Shown piece by piece: positions 11,501 to 20,200 of a DNA stretch of 27,022 nucleotides. This DNA comes from Apostichopus californicus (lineage: Eukaryota > Echinodermata > Holothuroidea > Aspidochirotida > Stichopodidae). Each line of letters starts with the position of its first letter. Position 1 is the stretch's first letter. A model generated the notes under the pieces. It had not been told where the DNA came from. It saw only the letters and a list, made by a program, of their open reading frames with translations, and made no database searches. The stretch covers positions 1 through 27,022 of the forward strand of contig JAIPMN010195983.1 in assembly GCA_020650975.1 (NCBI GenBank). Direction: 5' to 3'. The position numbers and the translations under genes were made by a program.

Positions 11501-12064
11501 AATGACGTATCAGAACGATGACATGTGAGAACAAAATCATTGTTACAGTTCCAAAGTGTTTCTGCTGTTAGCATGAATATTCATGTTTTTATGCCTATCA
11601 GAGTAACTCTTGTAAATTAGAATGAAAGAACGCAGCTCAATACGTGAGATGTAATTAAAAGTCACCTTTTTTTTTGGTTTGATTTAAAATTCAGGTTGAG
11701 AACTTTCGCAGAGAGTGGGAGTAAGTAAACACCAATGTATTTTTTTCTTCTAGAATGTTAATTTATAAGTCCAATTTGGCGTAAATTGTATCTAAAAAGG
11801 GACCAATACTAGAACATATCAATCAAATTATATGTAATACCTTTATTTATTAACTTTCCTTTGACAACAATGATTTCAGTGAATTATTAAGGAAAATCTA
11901 ATGACCATTATTTTAACTATCCTTCTCTGTCCCTATCCATTTGAGAGTTTCGTTTGAGATTATCACAATCTTGCTTTTGAATTAAAGGATCGAATGATTT
12001 GCTTATGCTATGTAACAGGATCAGAGAGGTTGGATATAAGGTTACAGGACTACATACAAATTAA
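2506..12064 (+). CDS. Ig-domain transmembrane receptor with cytoplasmic NACHT NTPase (14 exons)
   Basis: Exons assembled by hand: 2506-2557, 2859-3182, 4521-5171, 5708-6052, 6655-6804, 6982-7031, 7283-7322, 8634-10138, 10279-10487, 10676-10752, 10983-11038, 11350-11397, 11695-11720, 12019-12064. All introns are GT-AG, phases agree at every junction, and the total is 3579 nt (1192 aa plus stop). Order: signal peptide (1-17), Ig1 (about 19-124), Ig2 (126-235), Ig3 (236-342), Ig4 (343-457), stalk, TM helix (about 489-510), basic KKRRR stop-transfer (511-515), a linker of about 80 residues, NACHT (about 612-870), a helical region, and a short C-terminal tail. The NACHT has Walker A GDPGQGKST, Walker B LDGYDEF and a TTR sensor. 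I infer a plasma-membrane receptor whose cytoplasmic ATPase oligomerises on ligand binding, as in NLR proteins. The start ATG has A at -3 and G at +4. I know no named family with this architecture, so no symbol is given. The exon model is unverified by transcript data. Confidence 0.8.
2689..2959 (+). repeat. Tandem duplication of intron end plus 5' third of the first Ig exon
   Basis: Copy 1 (about 2689-2824) and copy 2 (about 2825-2959) are roughly 87% identical by hand count over the coding part. Each contains a pyrimidine tract, an acceptor (TATAG at 2719-2723 and 2854-2858) and the first 33-34 codons of the Ig domain, through Cys and up to the residue before Trp. The acceptors are 135 bp apart and the frame stays open from copy 1 into copy 2. 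Using acceptor 1 would therefore add 45 residues without a frameshift. Only copy 2 runs on into a complete Ig domain. Confidence 0.85.
2859..3182 (+). CDS. Exon 2: Ig-like domain 1
   Basis: This is a phase 1-1 exon encoding residues 18-125. It has the B-strand Cys (IACFF, Cys41) and the core Trp (VLWYD, Trp52), followed by a GSLLIETVSLQ segment in the E-F strand position. The usual F-strand Tyr-x-Cys is replaced by FTVLKF, so the canonical disulphide partner is missing; other cysteines (GCEEK, RCVRD, DGCVS) may pair instead. The acceptor at 2857-2858 is the one that gives a single clean Ig domain. An alternative acceptor lies at 2722-2723. The donor is GTAGGC at 3183. Confidence 0.75.
3183..4520 (+). 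other. Intron 2 of Ig-NACHT gene, with a divergent internal repeat
   Basis: No exon is supported inside this 1.3-kb intron. Two diverged copies of one sequence are visible. CCGTAAGACCGATTAAGTT near 3332 recurs as CCGTAAGTCCGATTAAGTT near 3607, and each is followed some 110 bases later by an AGCCATT(G/A)(T/A)CTGCT word. The rest is AT-rich and shows nothing I can name. Confidence 0.5.
4521..5171 (+). CDS. Exon 3: Ig-like domains 2 and 3 in one exon
   Basis: A single phase 1-1 exon carries two Ig domains (residues 126-342). Ig2 has Cys157, Trp170 and Cys216, plus extra cysteines (Cys132, Cys138, Cys145) before the core. Ig3 has Cys261, Trp271 and a classic GHYVC (Cys324) after GSLTIHNVQLQ. Several N-x-S/T sites suit an extracellular location. 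The acceptor is TACAG at 4516-4520 and the donor is GTGAGT at 5172. Ig3 resembles Ig1, and Ig2 resembles Ig4 in exon 4. Confidence 0.8.
5708..6052 (+). CDS. Exon 4: Ig-like domain 4
   Basis: Phase 1-1 exon, residues 343-457. It has the Ig core Cys373 (ILTC), Trp386 (LFWQ) and Cys435 (LTLVC), with extra Cys355 and Cys361 at the start. The Cys spacing and the LFW and LVC contexts parallel Ig2 (residues 132-216), which suggests the two are duplicates. The acceptor is TCACCAG at 5701-5707 and the donor is GTATGT at 6053. Confidence 0.8.
6655..6804 (+). CDS. Exon 5: stalk and transmembrane helix
   Basis: Phase 1-1 exon, residues 458-507. A Ser/Thr/Gln-rich stalk is followed by a hydrophobic helix (ALGAIAVVCLIITVISVAL) that continues VIL into exon 6 and ends in KKRRR. 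This is a type I single-pass layout given the N-terminal signal peptide. The chosen acceptor is AAAG at 6651-6654, the only nearby AG that keeps the phase; it is not a strong acceptor. The donor is GTGAAA at 6805. Confidence 0.7.
6982..7322 (+). CDS. Exons 6 and 7: cytoplasmic stop-transfer and linker
   Basis: Exon 6 (6982-7031) completes the membrane segment, then gives the basic KKRRR anchor and SEE. It runs from acceptor TTTTCTAG to donor GTAAGA. Exon 7 (7283-7322) adds a short acidic, Met-rich linker and ends in phase 1 at GTATGT. Neither contains a recognisable domain. Their role is to carry the frame from the TM exon into the NACHT exon. These two small exons are supported by phase and splice sites rather than homology. 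Confidence 0.6.
7323..8633 (+). other. Intron 7, no features seen
   Basis: This 1.3-kb intron separates the membrane-linker exons from the NACHT exon. I read it for exons encoding an adaptor domain (CARD, Death, DED, Pyrin) and saw none. It is AT-rich with no clear repeat family. Confidence 0.5.
8634..10138 (+). CDS. Exon 8: NACHT NTPase domain
   Basis: One large exon, residues 538-1039, as is common for NACHT domains in metazoan NLR genes. Visible motifs: Walker A GDPGQGKST (8873-8899, residues 618-626), Walker B FILDGYDEF (around 9116, Asp699, Asp702, Glu703), sensor TTRSNFRP (TTR 730-732), a FLVP-type region (FILVPLFFAMYAH), and HKLFCEWYAAHYL near residue 920, which matches the HKxFQEFLAAxYL helix that follows the NACHT in NLRs. 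All nucleotide-binding motifs are intact, so ATP binding and oligomerisation are expected. It is entered in phase 1 from TTACAG and left in phase 0 at GTAAGT. Confidence 0.9.
10279..12064 (+). CDS. Exons 9-14: C-terminal region of Ig-NACHT receptor
   Basis: Six small exons (10279-10487, 10676-10752, 10983-11038, 11350-11397, 11695-11720, 12019-12064) encode residues 1040-1192. The first two have leucine-rich-like spacing (IKTLTITEMG, then LKEVKLECCLL) suggesting one or two degenerate repeats at most. The rest is a Trp/Tyr-rich then Glu-rich tail (VLWIPTATWYRLNTAGQW, then EDEYHAEVENF). A full LRR array, as in typical NLRs, is absent. Exon 13 is ambiguous. The GTAAGT at 11721 can be a donor to exon 14 in phase; if unspliced, translation stops at TAA 11722-11724 after REWE. 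The distal exons are less certain than the NACHT exon. Confidence 0.6.
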
Positions 12065-12069
12065 ATAAA
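12064..12069 (+). promoter_or_regulatory. Candidate polyadenylation signal, Ig-NACHT gene
   Basis: AATAAA overlaps the last base of the predicted TAA stop (12062-12064). A second AATAAA is at 12751-12756. The first would leave a very short 3' UTR, so the second may be the one used. Confidence 0.35.
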
Positions 12070-14701
12070 AAGGGTTCGTTCGGTTTGCCAATTCACTTAG
12101 TGTATTACATCGATTCCGGCTCTAATCATTATTTTTTCTTGCTTTAAGAAAGCTCCTTCATATCTTTGACTTGTAAAAGTAAGGTGAAGATATATAGGTT
12201 CTACACATTTTGATACTAACCCCTTGCCTGTTGCCTTCACAGAAAAACTCCATGGCAGATTATGAAGGTTACTAAACATTGAACGATCAAGAAGTGAAAC
12301 ACATAAAAATGCACTTACATTAAATCAACTTTCGTTGAGAGGTAAAGAAGATCCCTCCCTACCTGGGACGACGATCATGACTGTGGAAAAAAAGAGAACT
12401 AGCACCACCTATCTGTTGAACATGAACTTTACATTATTTTAGCTAATGTGTTGATCTAAAGGAAAAATCCACTTCTTTCAATTGGTGGAATGTGTATATT
12501 AATTTAGTTTATTTCATCTGGAAAGTAGTCGTTGAAGCATAATCACTTGTTTCATTCATTGAAATGTATTCGAATTGTTAAAGATAATGAGAGATGAAAG
12601 TTTCAGTGACATACCTTGCTTTGTAATGTGGAACGCCAAAAAGACAGTTGTTTTTATGTCTTTCATCCATTTCGGACTGGTAGATTTCAGGTTGATAAAT
12701 ATGCGCGTACGTACGCGTATTTTGCAGAATTTAATTAGAATTATGGTATAAATAAATTAAGTGATTTAAATTCAACTATTTTCTTATGCCAATACTTTTT
12801 TTTACTTTCAATGGGAGATGGGGAGTGGAGTGGAAGTGGCCATACTTGATTAATGTGGGCTGGTTCGCTGATGTAATATGCATTGCTAATATATTTGTTC
12901 TCCAACCAAATACCAGATTTTGGATACTCATCTTTAGCAAAACAAAGCAAACGAGGGATAAAAACCCCTATGTTAAACCTTATTGTATTCTCGCATAGAC
13001 TTTGCAGTACGCCTGCCTTGCAAAAAGCACTGAAATAACTTGCGTAACTTTGCACTTAATATCATAATATAACAGCTATAAAAGGAGAGAGAACGACCAG
13101 CAGGTTCCTTTGTTAGCTACTGTGAAGGTGACATTTTCATATCAAATTATTATACCGAATTTAAGGGGAAGAGTTTGACATATTGGAACTAAACATCGAC
13201 ATTTACAAAGGTACCTACAACCCTATACCCCACCCGTACTCCCCTCTGCCTCACATGAGTATGTTTTTCCCACTCTCACAATCTGCCAATGCACTGACCA
13301 TAGTTTTTTTTTCAGGACGTTAAAGGCTTTAAACTATTGATGGGCCACTAGACCTCTGGATATGATATAATAAGATGTACTTACACAAGCAAGTCCAACA
13401 ATTTTGATCAGGACCAAGTAATATTAATCAACGTAACTGTATTTAAGAATAACGATTTTATTCATTACAAGTTAAACTTCTACCATGTCTTTGAATTGGC
13501 ATCTTCTAACGCTCGGTAAAGTTCTAAGCGGAAATCACAATAATGATTTTTCGTAGATTATTTGCAAGGGAAGTAGTTTACATAATAGGTAACATTTTGA
13601 TTTCATTGTTTGTGTTTTTCATTAAATCTTACATTCATGGGAGGAGTTTAAAACCACTCTTATTTGGAACGACTTGATATCGATTTGGTATCGATTAAAG
13701 TCGGATTTCTTTTGCAACCTCCTTTTAAGCACACTCCGTACATCCTGAAGACATGCAAGAACCAAAACTACCTGTAAACCGGTTCTTATAAAAGAACAGG
13801 TGTGTACTGATGCCACACTTAGCAATACGTTGGTTCTAATAGATGCAAGCACTCCGTATATCCTCTCTAAACATCAGTACATAACTACATTCCGGGGCTT
13901 ATTATGTCTTATTTTTGGAAGTTGTTTTTGACATCACCCTTGCTCAGAAGCAGGATGGGTTGGAAGTAATATTACTTCCGGCCCACTCTCCGAAAACAAG
14001 CCATCGCATGGGTATTCTACACCGCTCAGACCATTGCTTTCAAGTATAATGGTCACATGTGCAAATGCGAAATTTTGGGGTGTTTTGTCGCAATCTCTTT
14101 GAAATAGCAACAAGTAAGAACGATGAAATACGTCAAAATACACATTTGATTCAATTTGCAACATATACCAGCTTATTGAAGACATGTTATAGTAGACATA
14201 TGTTTCAGGTGAAGAAATGTTATTGTTGATGATATGGCCATATACATAAAGTTCAATAGTTAAATCAAAACATTTGGAAGAAAAGTTATTAAGATAAAAA
14301 CTGCGTAGTGTTTATCGTTGTTAAATAATACTGACGTCTAACAATAACTACAACATTTATGTCATATATTAGGTCAAAAATGGTTAATTCTTTTATCGGC
14401 TATGTTCATTTTTGTTTATGAACTTCAACAAGCAAACCATCCCTTGCACATACTATAAGTTACCTTCATGTGCACGGGAGGTCTTTCCAAGACTTATAAT
14501 TCTTGATATAGCGTTCAGTTTACACGTTTATTATTAATTCATCTCACATGACATATGATCTGCTTCAACAGTTTTATACGATACATAAAAACAAACTGTA
14601 TGAAATAAGTCCCAGTTTCCATTCTACAAAAATAATTATAAAAAAAATCATAATAATAAAAATAACTAGTCTTATATATCGCAGACCCCAACAAAAGTTG
14701 T

Positions 14702-15000
14702 TCAATGAGCTTTACGGGTGCTGAATGTGCAAAAACTAATAGAGTTGAGAGAAAGAAAAGTTTTAAGACAGCGCTTGAATTGAATAATATAATCTAAAGA
14801 CCTAATTTCAACCGGGAGGGAGTTCCACAAACGTCGTGCAACATTCAGAAAGCTACGGTCACCGTAAGATCTTGTACGTGATTTTGGAACCTGAAGTTGA
14901 ACTTGATAATTCCAATGTATTGGTCTACATTTAGCTTGCTGATGTAAGAGAACATTAAGATAGGTTGGGGTACCAGTTTAATAACGTGTATGACGCACAC
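14702..15000 (-). mobile_element. Non-LTR retrotransposon (LINE) 3' fragment, C-terminus of reverse transcriptase ORF
   Basis: Reading the minus strand from about 15000 to 14702 gives one open frame. It contains GTPTYLNVLL, then RTRSYGDRSF, then RLWNSLPVEIR, then FKRCLKTFL, and stops at TGA (14704-14702). This block (aP-YL, tyGdRsF, LWNsLP-eiR, FK--LKT-L) is the well-known end of the reverse transcriptase ORF in CR1/Jockey/L2-type LINEs. Only the tail is present, as expected for a 5'-truncated insertion. The frame is still open, so the copy may be fairly young or host-constrained. Confidence 0.85.
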
Positions 15001-15466
15001 GCACTACATTGTTAGGTATTCGTTCATGGTAACCAACATGTATAAATACTTATCAGCAGTGTCTGATTATGTTACAGGGCCTCACTGTCAGATCACTATC
15101 AGATTTCTATCAAAGCTGTGTCTTGAAGAACTACATTTTCTTTTGTTTATTTAGCAAAAAGCGCATTCTTGGACGCTCCTATATTGGACGGCAATATGAA
15201 TTAAAACTTAGGCAAACTATTTCGCAAAATGTAACTTAAATTAGTTTACAACTTCTAAATTACTTCCAAATTATAAGTGTTTATACAGCATATATAACGC
15301 TTCAAGTTATTCCAATGACGTCCTCAAGACAGCCAGACGCTCAACATGTAAACTGCTCTTATTTTGGCCTAAATTACCCAATTTCTAATTGGTAAAAGGT
15401 GTGAACAGCCATAAAATTAGACAAACAACCACATATCAGAGTTATTGACATTCCTGGGATAAAATA

Positions 15467-15518
15467 CAACACGGCGCCAAACGCAGCGCCCAACGCGGCG
15501 CAACACGCAGCGCGCCAA
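15467..15518. repeat. CpG-rich tandem repeat, about 12-bp unit
   Basis: About four imperfect units of the form AACGCAGCGCCC (AACACGGCGCCA, AACGCAGCGCCC, AACGCGGCGCAA, CACGCAGCGCGC) form a short GC-rich, CpG-dense island in strongly AT-rich DNA. Confidence 0.7.
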
Positions 15519-16432
15519 TATGAACTCAGATTCAAGGCTACATATTTAACTTAAAGGTGTAAACAACGCCGTTAACCGATGCAAATACATTAATAAACAA
15601 CACTTGACCTACATGACCGTAATATGGATCATTTAACCTAGCTGCCTTCCTTATGGCTGAACTATAACTAATGCACTAATGCCTAATATTACGGACTGAC
15701 TGAACAAGACTGAATATATATTCACCGCAGATCACTAATCCTTACGCACGAACATAAAGTTTCATGCAGTTCAGAGAGCAAATAACGCTAATAACGTGAA
15801 TGTTAACAATCGGTTAAAAACGTTATTCCTAAATAACTGGCCGTAATCTCCCTCAGTGCAATAAAGCAGTTTGCTAACAATTAATCCAAATCACAAATGT
15901 ATTATATAATATTCTGATCACTAACAAAATCTACAAACAGTTAGACACGGTGCCTTGGTATTATAGAAACATATCAACTCGGTTGATAGAAATGATAAGA
16001 TAACGTATCGTACATAGACTTGTTTATCACGTCTTGTGTGAGATTTTGTCAAAGAGTGCCGCACTGAACATTACCATCAGCTCCATTCATACTAGCCTGA
16101 ACATTGGCTTAGTTTACGTGCGCGAGAATATACTACTTCAAAGAACACCGCATGTGAGTTGCGGTCACAAGTCTTCCCGAAACCGGAAAGCTCAACTCTT
16201 CGAACAAAGGCCAGGTGCACGATTGCTTACATCATAGTAAACAACTTAGGAGGATAACGGGGACTTCCCTGCAACAAATTACATCATTAATTTAAGCTTA
16301 TACAATAATAGAGCGTATCAATAGCTTTCAAAAGTTAAAATACTAGAACAAAAAAGGCCATGTTCGAGTATATCCTTAGGCCTACTTCCTTTTAGAATCG
16401 CTTATTAATGAACTCGCATTAAATGGTTGTTG

Positions 16433-16520
16433 GTACAGCAACTACTCTTCATGTCCCACAACCATGCATCAGTTATTACGGTAACATTTGTTACAGGACA
16501 TAAACAGTAGTTACTGTATC
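16433..16520. mobile_element. MITE-like element, copy A
   Basis: The block begins GTACAGCAACTACT and ends AGTAGTTACTGTATC, which are imperfect inverted repeats of each other. The interior (CATGTCCCACAACCATGCATCAG, then GTAACATTTGTTACAGG) is shared with the longer element at 22531-22680. It has no coding capacity. The transposon family is not identified. Confidence 0.55.
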
Positions 16521-16970
16521 AGCTATGTGTATTGGGAGAGACGAGAGTAAAAGTGAAGGACCAGTATCATAACAAATATTAATACTAGGAGATCGATATG
16601 TGCTAATATTAACAATGCCATACAAGGTGAACGTGAAATATCAGTATGAGCGTTCTCAGCAAACATGTTATCATTGTTTAAACTATTGAAACAATGAACT
16701 CACAAAAACCAGCGATCATTTACCGACAGTCCCATGTCATAAAGCAGTTTGCATTTTGCTTTACATAGGCTTTAATTAAAGTAAAGTATATAAAGTAAAA
16801 CTACGACAATAGATGTAGTTCATAGTAAAGCGTACATATTTATCGTAGATTATATTGTTTATGTACAGCTTGTTAGTTCCATTATTGTTCAACTGAATTT
16901 TTAAATGAGTCAAATATTCCATAACATCAAATTTTATATTAAAGCGCTACAAATGAAAAATGTTACCACT

Positions 16971-16976
16971 TTTATT
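16971..16976 (-). promoter_or_regulatory. Candidate polyadenylation signal, pseudokinase gene
   Basis: TTTATT on the + strand reads AATAAA on the minus strand, about 150 bases after the predicted stop at 17124-17126, a normal distance for a short 3' UTR. Confidence 0.45.
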
Positions 16977-17123
16977 AATGGTTAGGGTTATCAACGTTCG
17001 AAGACTACATTTCTTACAAGAGTAATACTAATCACATCAGATAATGAGCAAGATTTACCTCAACATTTTTACAATCGTAGCATATTACAATAAGAAAAAT
17101 CTTCGTTTGAAGTTTCCTGTTAT

Positions 17124-17219
17124 TTAATAGTTTTTCACATTTCCTTTCATAGGTACGTATATGTCACCAATAGACTTTTCACTCTTGGGGCTGTCACTCA
17201 TTTGCGGTGTTCTATCGAC
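17124..17219 (-). CDS. Terminal exon with YVPM tail motif
   Basis: Phase 0 exon from acceptor CTTTTACAG to TAA (17126-17124), 31 codons. It holds a Ser/Pro/Lys-rich segment, then DIYVPMKG (YVPM at 17159-17148) and the end VKNY. Y-x-x-M is the canonical docking motif for the SH2 domains of PI3K p85 when the Tyr is phosphorylated. In a dead kinase this Tyr would have to be phosphorylated by another kinase. Confidence 0.75.
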   Translation of the reverse strand, partial: VDRTPQMSDSPKSEKSIGDIYVPMKGNVKNY

Positions 17220-20200
17220 CTGTAAAAGGACAAGTGATTTTAAATATTGTTTGCGTGGTACTTTTGCTGCAAGCCTATGTAATCATAAACTCCAACTTTC
17301 CGATGGGCCTTATCAAGCCTAATTATAAAGATGAGTACAAAACAATAATTAATTGAAGATAAAGTCTTTCTTGAAACAAATAAAAACTTAATCTTAAATT
17401 TTCTTTATTATTCCGATCTGCTTTCATTATCGGAACTAATATCTTTCACTGTTTACGCTTTCTTACGTTTCACTTTCCTATAAACGTTCTTAAACTAAAT
17501 CAGCTTATTTTGACTAGAAAGTAGCCTAACATCTAGCGCAATAATTTTATACTAGGAGAGGTATGCTCGAGTACTGCTCAAACCTGTTTACTAAATATAA
17601 ATTAATGGTATTTCTTTTTAAAGAAGGAGGGGAGGGACGCTCAAACATTTTGTTAGCTAGCATTTAAATTTCAAATTACTTTCAGTTTGATTAGTTTAAA
17701 AGTAAATGTTTGATTCCATTTGAAATTAATAAACTACAGAGGATAAGAGACGACAATGTTAATGTAAAATTCTAAGAATCCACAAATTACTTATTGAATC
17801 TGTTGTGGAGTAAAGCAGGTGGTAATTATAACGAAACGTATCCCTGGTAACATATCATATTATAACTTCAATTACCTAAATGGTAATGTAACTTTTTTCA
17901 ACTGCAATACATTTGCACTACCACTAATACCGACAGCAAGTAACTTTTACAACAATCATGATACACCATCTTTCATAAGCAAAGTAACATACGTTTTGAC
18001 CACGTATGAAACAGTCACGTGTTTATAACGTTAAAACTGTTGTGGCGTTGAACATATGTTATGCAGCGAAAACTATAATGTCATAATAAAGTTATTATAC
18101 AAGTCGTAAAGTACAACCAAATTCATACGGTAAGATAACATACCTCAATAAATGCCAACTTTAAATCACCGATCGGTGGACGCGAGAAAGGGTTCTGATT
18201 CCAACACTCCGATACGATATCATTTCTATCAAAAGAAATGAAAGGTTGATCAAGTATACATTTCAAAATAATTGCGTTGAATGCAGTAGCATCTTTATGT
18301 GTTTGTTCGGTTAGTACAAACCGTACCTAAGTGCTTGATATTCTTGTGGCCACACACGCTGTACGACAGATTGAAATAGTTCATCGTCGCTGCTGCTGTT
18401 TATCAACTCACCGACATTGTGTTCCCCTTTGAACATGAAAGATAAATAGATCGAATTTTAATGGTCTGATAATATTTTTGTTGACAGCAAAAGAAGGGTA
18501 TAGCATGCATTTCCAGTTGTCGTTTCCAGGAATATATCTCAGTACGCTACACGCGTTGGTTACCTTCCGAAAGTCAGCAAATGTCCATATAAGGAAACGA
18601 CTCGCGTTTCGGAAGTTAAACATGTGACATGACATGTCGAGACTGTGAGTTGTTTTTCGGATAGCCTACTTGGAAATCTTCAGGAAACGACAATGAGTAT
18701 AGTCAATCATTAATGTCAATATAAGAGCATGTAAATCCCAATAAGATCAATATCAATAGAGAGAGTTTATATTGTAGTTAGAGAGGCTTGACTTGTAGCA
18801 TTGTGTTGTCTTTGGCCTTAAGCATCAGATACGTCATAAAGCTTTCTGTGTTTACAGGTGAGAAAATCCTGATTCTATCCTAAACGTATTAATATTCCGC
18901 CCAGTTATTGTCTGAGTGTAAAAATATTGATGTCATGAATTTTGCAAGAAACTCATTTCACACAATGACATAATACCTTCAGTACGATATATTTACATAT
19001 CATTATTGTATAATGCTTCTGCAAACTCAGGAAAACTTTTCAGTCCGCGGTAAGATTTAATTCACCGAATTAGGAGCTTGTCTGCTATAATTTACTTCGA
19101 AAAAAAGATACTCTTACTGTATCATTGTATGTTACCTCTGGAGATAATAGTCAATATTACTACTGCAGCTGACCACACATCACTCTCTGATGTATATTCA
19201 TTTCGAAGCAACGTTTCCGGAGGATCAATGTCCGTAGTGAGAGTGTCCTGTTCAATATGGAAATATTCCATCAAGCTTGTTAACAATGAAGGTGAAAGGT
19301 AAAGAGTCGTTGACAAATCTGAGCGAAGGGTACTTAGGGATAACTTTAGTTTTATTAGGTTTGTAAAATAGTTAAAGCATTTAACGGTTTCAGTTTCTTT
19401 CTCTTTTAAGTGAAACAATAAAATGTATCTTAATATTGAATTCATATGTATTGTCATTTACATTAAGTTTTGAGAATGCTGTAGTATATGCTACATCATT
19501 AAATAACGAAGAGAACCTGATATCAAGCGGTAGAATAACGTGTACTCTATACTACAATATAAAATGAAAGAGGGGGAAAGGCTCTAGATGGCTGCTGTTC
19601 GTTCATGTATTTCTTCAAAAAAACGAACGTTAAATTATTACCTTTGATTTTTTAGCCAGAATTACTGCTGTTGCGTCTTCCGCGAGGCAAAAGTCGTACA
19701 GTTTACACACACCGTCTTTTGTCAGAAGGATCTTCTTGGTTGATATACCCGGATGTAAGAACTACAATTTTATAAAGCAAGTAGATATTAGGTGCTATAA
19801 GCAGTTTGCAACGACTGGTATGTTGTGCAAGTATCAAACGATTTGAAGAAGTATTTTCAACGTACCCCGTAGGAATGGATAAACTGAAGTCCTTCCAAAA
19901 TGTTCGATATGTAGCCTGTGATCTCTTCAAGTTGCAATACTTCTTTATAATCTGTGGCATTCCCGTTGATACGCCTTTTCATCTCCGTATCTAAAGTTCC
20001 GCACACGTAGTGTTCATGCAATAAGTACAATTGGTCTGAAGGATGGAACATATCGCTTGTTTTAATCGTTCTAGGTATAATGGTGTTCAATTCAATAGAA
20101 GTTGGCTTCACTGTATCATTCAATCAATTCTATCAAATATTCAAAGAACTCGAAAATGGGATTGTCAATATTGACAGATAAATATGTATTCGTATTGTGA

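Larger units (their letters stand above)
12070..17123. other. Intergenic region between two convergent genes
   Basis: About 5 kb of AT-rich DNA without a supported gene. It contains a LINE 3' end (14702-15000, minus), a CpG-rich short tandem repeat (15467-15518), a MITE-like element (16433-16520) and a polyadenylation signal for the minus-strand gene (16971-16976). Open frames at 12741-13055, 13622-13852 and 13934-14185 on the minus strand have no domain signature and are treated as chance. Confidence 0.5.

Noticed and set aside
12741-13055. 104-codon minus-strand frame in the intergenic region
   Set aside because: No recognisable domain or splice context; overlapping open frames exist on both strands.
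19248-19457. Upstream extension of the kinase PPE exon
   Set aside because: The frame is open but would insert about 25-45 residues into the activation loop; the acceptor before GAC at 19247 gives the normal loop length and correct phase.
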